Source: Rhodopseudomonas sp. (GTDB lineage: Bacteria; Pseudomonadota; Alphaproteobacteria; Rhizobiales; Xanthobacteraceae). Taken from it: DNA of 64,000 bases. Position numbers and translations under genes: made by a program. Shown here in pieces: positions 62,238-64,000 of the stretch. The notes under the pieces were generated by a model that saw nothing but the letters and a program-made list of their open reading frames with translations, searched no databases and was not told the DNA's origin. The stretch spans positions 765,554 through 829,553 of the forward strand of contig NZ_JACABA010000001.1 in the NCBI RefSeq assembly GCF_013377015.1, given 5' to 3'. Each line of letters begins with the position of its first letter. The stretch's first letter is position 1.

Positions 62238-62555
62238 GTCTTTATCCCTTGTCCACGTCTGAGAATCGCTCAGATGATCGCGATATATAGGGTGCCTGCG
62301 GGCGCAGATCGAGACGAGCCGTCCCGTCTAATCGGAGCGGGGGTGGGCCCGCACCGCTTGTCAGTCGCCGGAACGATTGGCAACAAGCGCCGCGCCCGAA
62401 AGTCTTACTGTCATAGTCGCTAACGCCAACTAACCATCGGGCGACTTAAAACCTTCATAATCGCGGTTTGGCCGGTACAATCACGAGGTGTTTACATCGC
62501 ATTAAGCTCGCTCGCCCAGGAGTTAGGCAACGACATCTTTGCACTGCGAGGCCGC
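62238..62555. other. Promoter region of the right-edge GGDEF gene
   Basis: No gene is seen here. The stretch is AT-rich, with TAACCATC near 62431 and CATTAAGC near 62499 as possible regulatory half-sites, and it separates the divergent Nudix and GGDEF genes. Confidence 0.4.
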
Positions 62556-64000
62556 GTGACCGCTCTCACCAAATCTTCCGAGAAGCTCAACTCGCAATTG
62601 TTCGGCGATCTGACGGTGCTGCAGCGTAAATGGGACGCGGCGATCCACCCCGGACAGAAGCTACCCCGCTATGAAGAGGTCATGCTCGGCAGCCTCGGTC
62701 GGCTGGCGGATCACATCGTGCTGCTGAAGATTGACGGCGAGAGGCTGGAAGTGTCGCGGACCGGCCGCTACGTCCAGGAATGGATCGGTGACGATCGTTG
62801 GGACATTCCGCTCAGCGCGCTGCCACCCGATTGCGCCACCGCGCTGGCGCAAGCCGTCTCCGGCGCGCTGCAGAACAGCCGCCCCTACCTCGCCAACGCC
62901 CATTGCGTCCGCGACGGCATCGTCCAGAAATACGACCTGCTCGCGCTGCCGACCTTGTCGCGCTGGGGCGGAACCCTGATCGGCGTCTATGTCAACGAAC
63001 AGGGCCATCGATACAACCTGCTCGAAGCGATCTTCTCGTCGACCGACGACGGGATCCTGTCGCTGACGGCGATCCGCGATTCCGCGATGCGGCCGTTCGA
63101 CTTCCAGATCGTGCATCTCAATCAGGGCGCCTCAAAGCTGCTGCGGCAACCGCCCGAGGCGCTGCAGTGGAGCCATCTCAACGGCGGCAGCCATCTGTTG
63201 TGTTCGCCGGCGGTGGTCGAGCGCCTGCTCAAGGTGGTCGAGAACGACGCCAGCGACGTCTTCGACATCGACAGCCACGACCGCAATTTCAGCCTCAGCG
63301 CCACCGCGTTCGGCGATATCGTGTCGGTGACCATTTCCGACGTCACTTTCCTGAGGAAGCGCGAAGAGTCGTTTCGCCTGCTGTTCGACAACAATCCAAT
63401 GCCGATGTGGGTGTTCGACAGCGAGACCACCGAATTCCTCAGCGTCAACGACGCCGCGGTCCAGCATTACGGCTACGAGCGCAAACGGTTTCTGCGCATG
63501 ACGCTGCGGGACATCTGGCCGCGCGACGAATGGAACATCCATAGTCAGTCGCTGCTGACGGTCGGCGAGAGCTATCAGTCGGGCCGGCACTGGCGGCACC
63601 TGAAGTCCGACGGCAGCGAGATCCAGGTCCTGACATTCGGACGCCGCGTCGTGTTCGACGGTCGCGAGGGTTTTCTGGTCGCCATTGTCGACGTTACCGA
63701 ACGCCGCAAGGCCGAGGCCAAGATCGCCTATATGGCCCACCACGACGGCCTGACCAATCTGCCGAACCGGGCGCTGTATCAGGAAAGCCTGCAGCGGGCG
63801 CTGGAGCAAGGCAGCCGCGCCGGCACCAAGGTCGGCGTGCTGTGCATTGATCTCGATCTGTTCAAGAACGTCAACGATTCCTTCGGCCATCCGATGGGCG
63901 ACCGGCTGCTGCAACGAGTCGCGGAGCGATTGAAGCTGGAAATCGGCGGCAACGATCTGGTCGCCCGGCTTGGCGGCGACGAATTCGCCATCGTGCTGGG
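62556..64000 (+). CDS. PAS-GGDEF protein, C-terminus cut by window edge
   Basis: The frame starts at a GTG (62556) with GAGG 4 nt upstream and runs off the right edge; 481 residues are visible. Two PAS-like domains (about 20-140 and 265-390, the second with SFRLLFDNNPMPMWVFDSET) precede a GGDEF domain (LTNLPNRALYQESL, CIDLDLFKNVNDSFGHPMGD). The window ends at RLGGDEFAIVLG, so GGDEF is present but no RxxD inhibitory site precedes it (GGND instead). An EAL domain may follow outside the window. No membrane segment is visible. Confidence 0.9.
   Translation, partial: MTALTKSSEKLNSQLFGDLTVLQRKWDAAIHPGQKLPRYEEVMLGSLGRLADHIVLLKIDGERLEVSRTGRYVQEWIGDDRWDIPLSALPPDCATALAQAVSGALQNSRPYLANAHCVRDGIVQKYDLLALPTLSRWGGTLIGVYVNEQGHRYNLLEAIFSSTDDGILSLTAIRDSAMRPFDFQIVHLNQGASKLLRQPPEALQWSHLNGGSHLLCSPAVVERLLKVVENDASDVFDIDSHDRNFSLSATAFGDIVSVTISDVTFLRKREESFRLLFDNNPMPMWVFDSETTEFLSVNDAAVQHYGYERKRFLRMTLRDIWPRDEWNIHSQSLLTVGESYQSGRHWRHLKSDGSEIQVLTFGRRVVFDGREGFLVAIVDVTERRKAEAKIAYMAHHDGLTNLPNRALYQESLQRALEQGSRAGTKVGVLCIDLDLFKNVNDSFGHPMGDRLLQRVAERLKLEIGGNDLVARLGGDEFAIVL

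Overview
The window is GC-rich, tightly packed alphaproteobacterial chromosome. It most resembles the Rhodopseudomonas/Bradyrhizobium (Nitrobacteraceae) lineage. The evidence is the gene content (glycolate oxidase, tol-pal with ruvCAB and yebC, LigAB, FeeM-like synthase, DUF2934 and DUF2852 proteins, PilZ chemoreceptor), a 6S-like RNA beside the 5-formyl-THF cyclo-ligase gene, and several families of palindromic intergenic repeats. No tRNA, rRNA, CRISPR array, insertion sequence or prophage was seen. The lineage call is an inference from reading the sequence; no database was searched.

Layout. 1-6.8 kb: glycolate oxidase subunits (glcE cut by the left edge, glcD), a TetR regulator, the AzlCD branched-chain amino acid exporter, and a LivJ-type binding protein divergent from a GntR/FCD regulator. 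6.9-19.1 kb: envelope and division genes on the minus strand, tolQ-tolR-tolA-tolB, then a GGDEF-EAL protein and a FeeM-like N-acyltransferase, then pal-cpoB-tilS-ftsH. 19.4-31.5 kb: accessory genes (three-TetR neighbourhood, decayed GST, SDR, VOC, SRPBCC, type II NADH dehydrogenase, VapBC and ParDE-like modules, DUF6869 protein, oleate hydratase), with ybgC embedded among them. 31.5-34.9 kb: ruvB-ruvA-ruvC and yebC. The order ruvCAB-ybgC-tolQRAB-pal-cpoB-tilS-ftsH is readable on one strand but has been pried apart in three places by accessory DNA.

35-43 kb: four chemoreceptor genes in a row. The first is soluble with a PilZ domain and a distinctive C-terminal domain. The next two are 563-residue Cache receptors and the last has a different periplasmic domain on nearly the same signalling domain. 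Behind each of the two Cache receptors lies a decayed remnant of the first receptor's C-terminal tail, which records how the array grew by tandem duplication. 43.5-48.8 kb: ATP-grasp protein, polyphosphate kinase 2, YmdB-type phosphodiesterase, 5-formyl-THF cyclo-ligase, 6S RNA and small unknown proteins.

49-62 kb: a catabolic/accessory block with an arylsulfatase, a 2-hydroxychromene-carboxylate-isomerase-like protein, an SdsA-type alkylsulfatase, a cytochrome P450, an AraC/PobR-like regulator, protocatechuate 4,5-dioxygenase subunits LigB and LigA, a CorA/ZntB-like transporter, a PhoD phosphatase and a Nudix hydrolase. Together these could free alcohols and phenols from sulfate esters and cleave catecholic rings. 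The right edge cuts a PAS-GGDEF protein inside its GGDEF domain.
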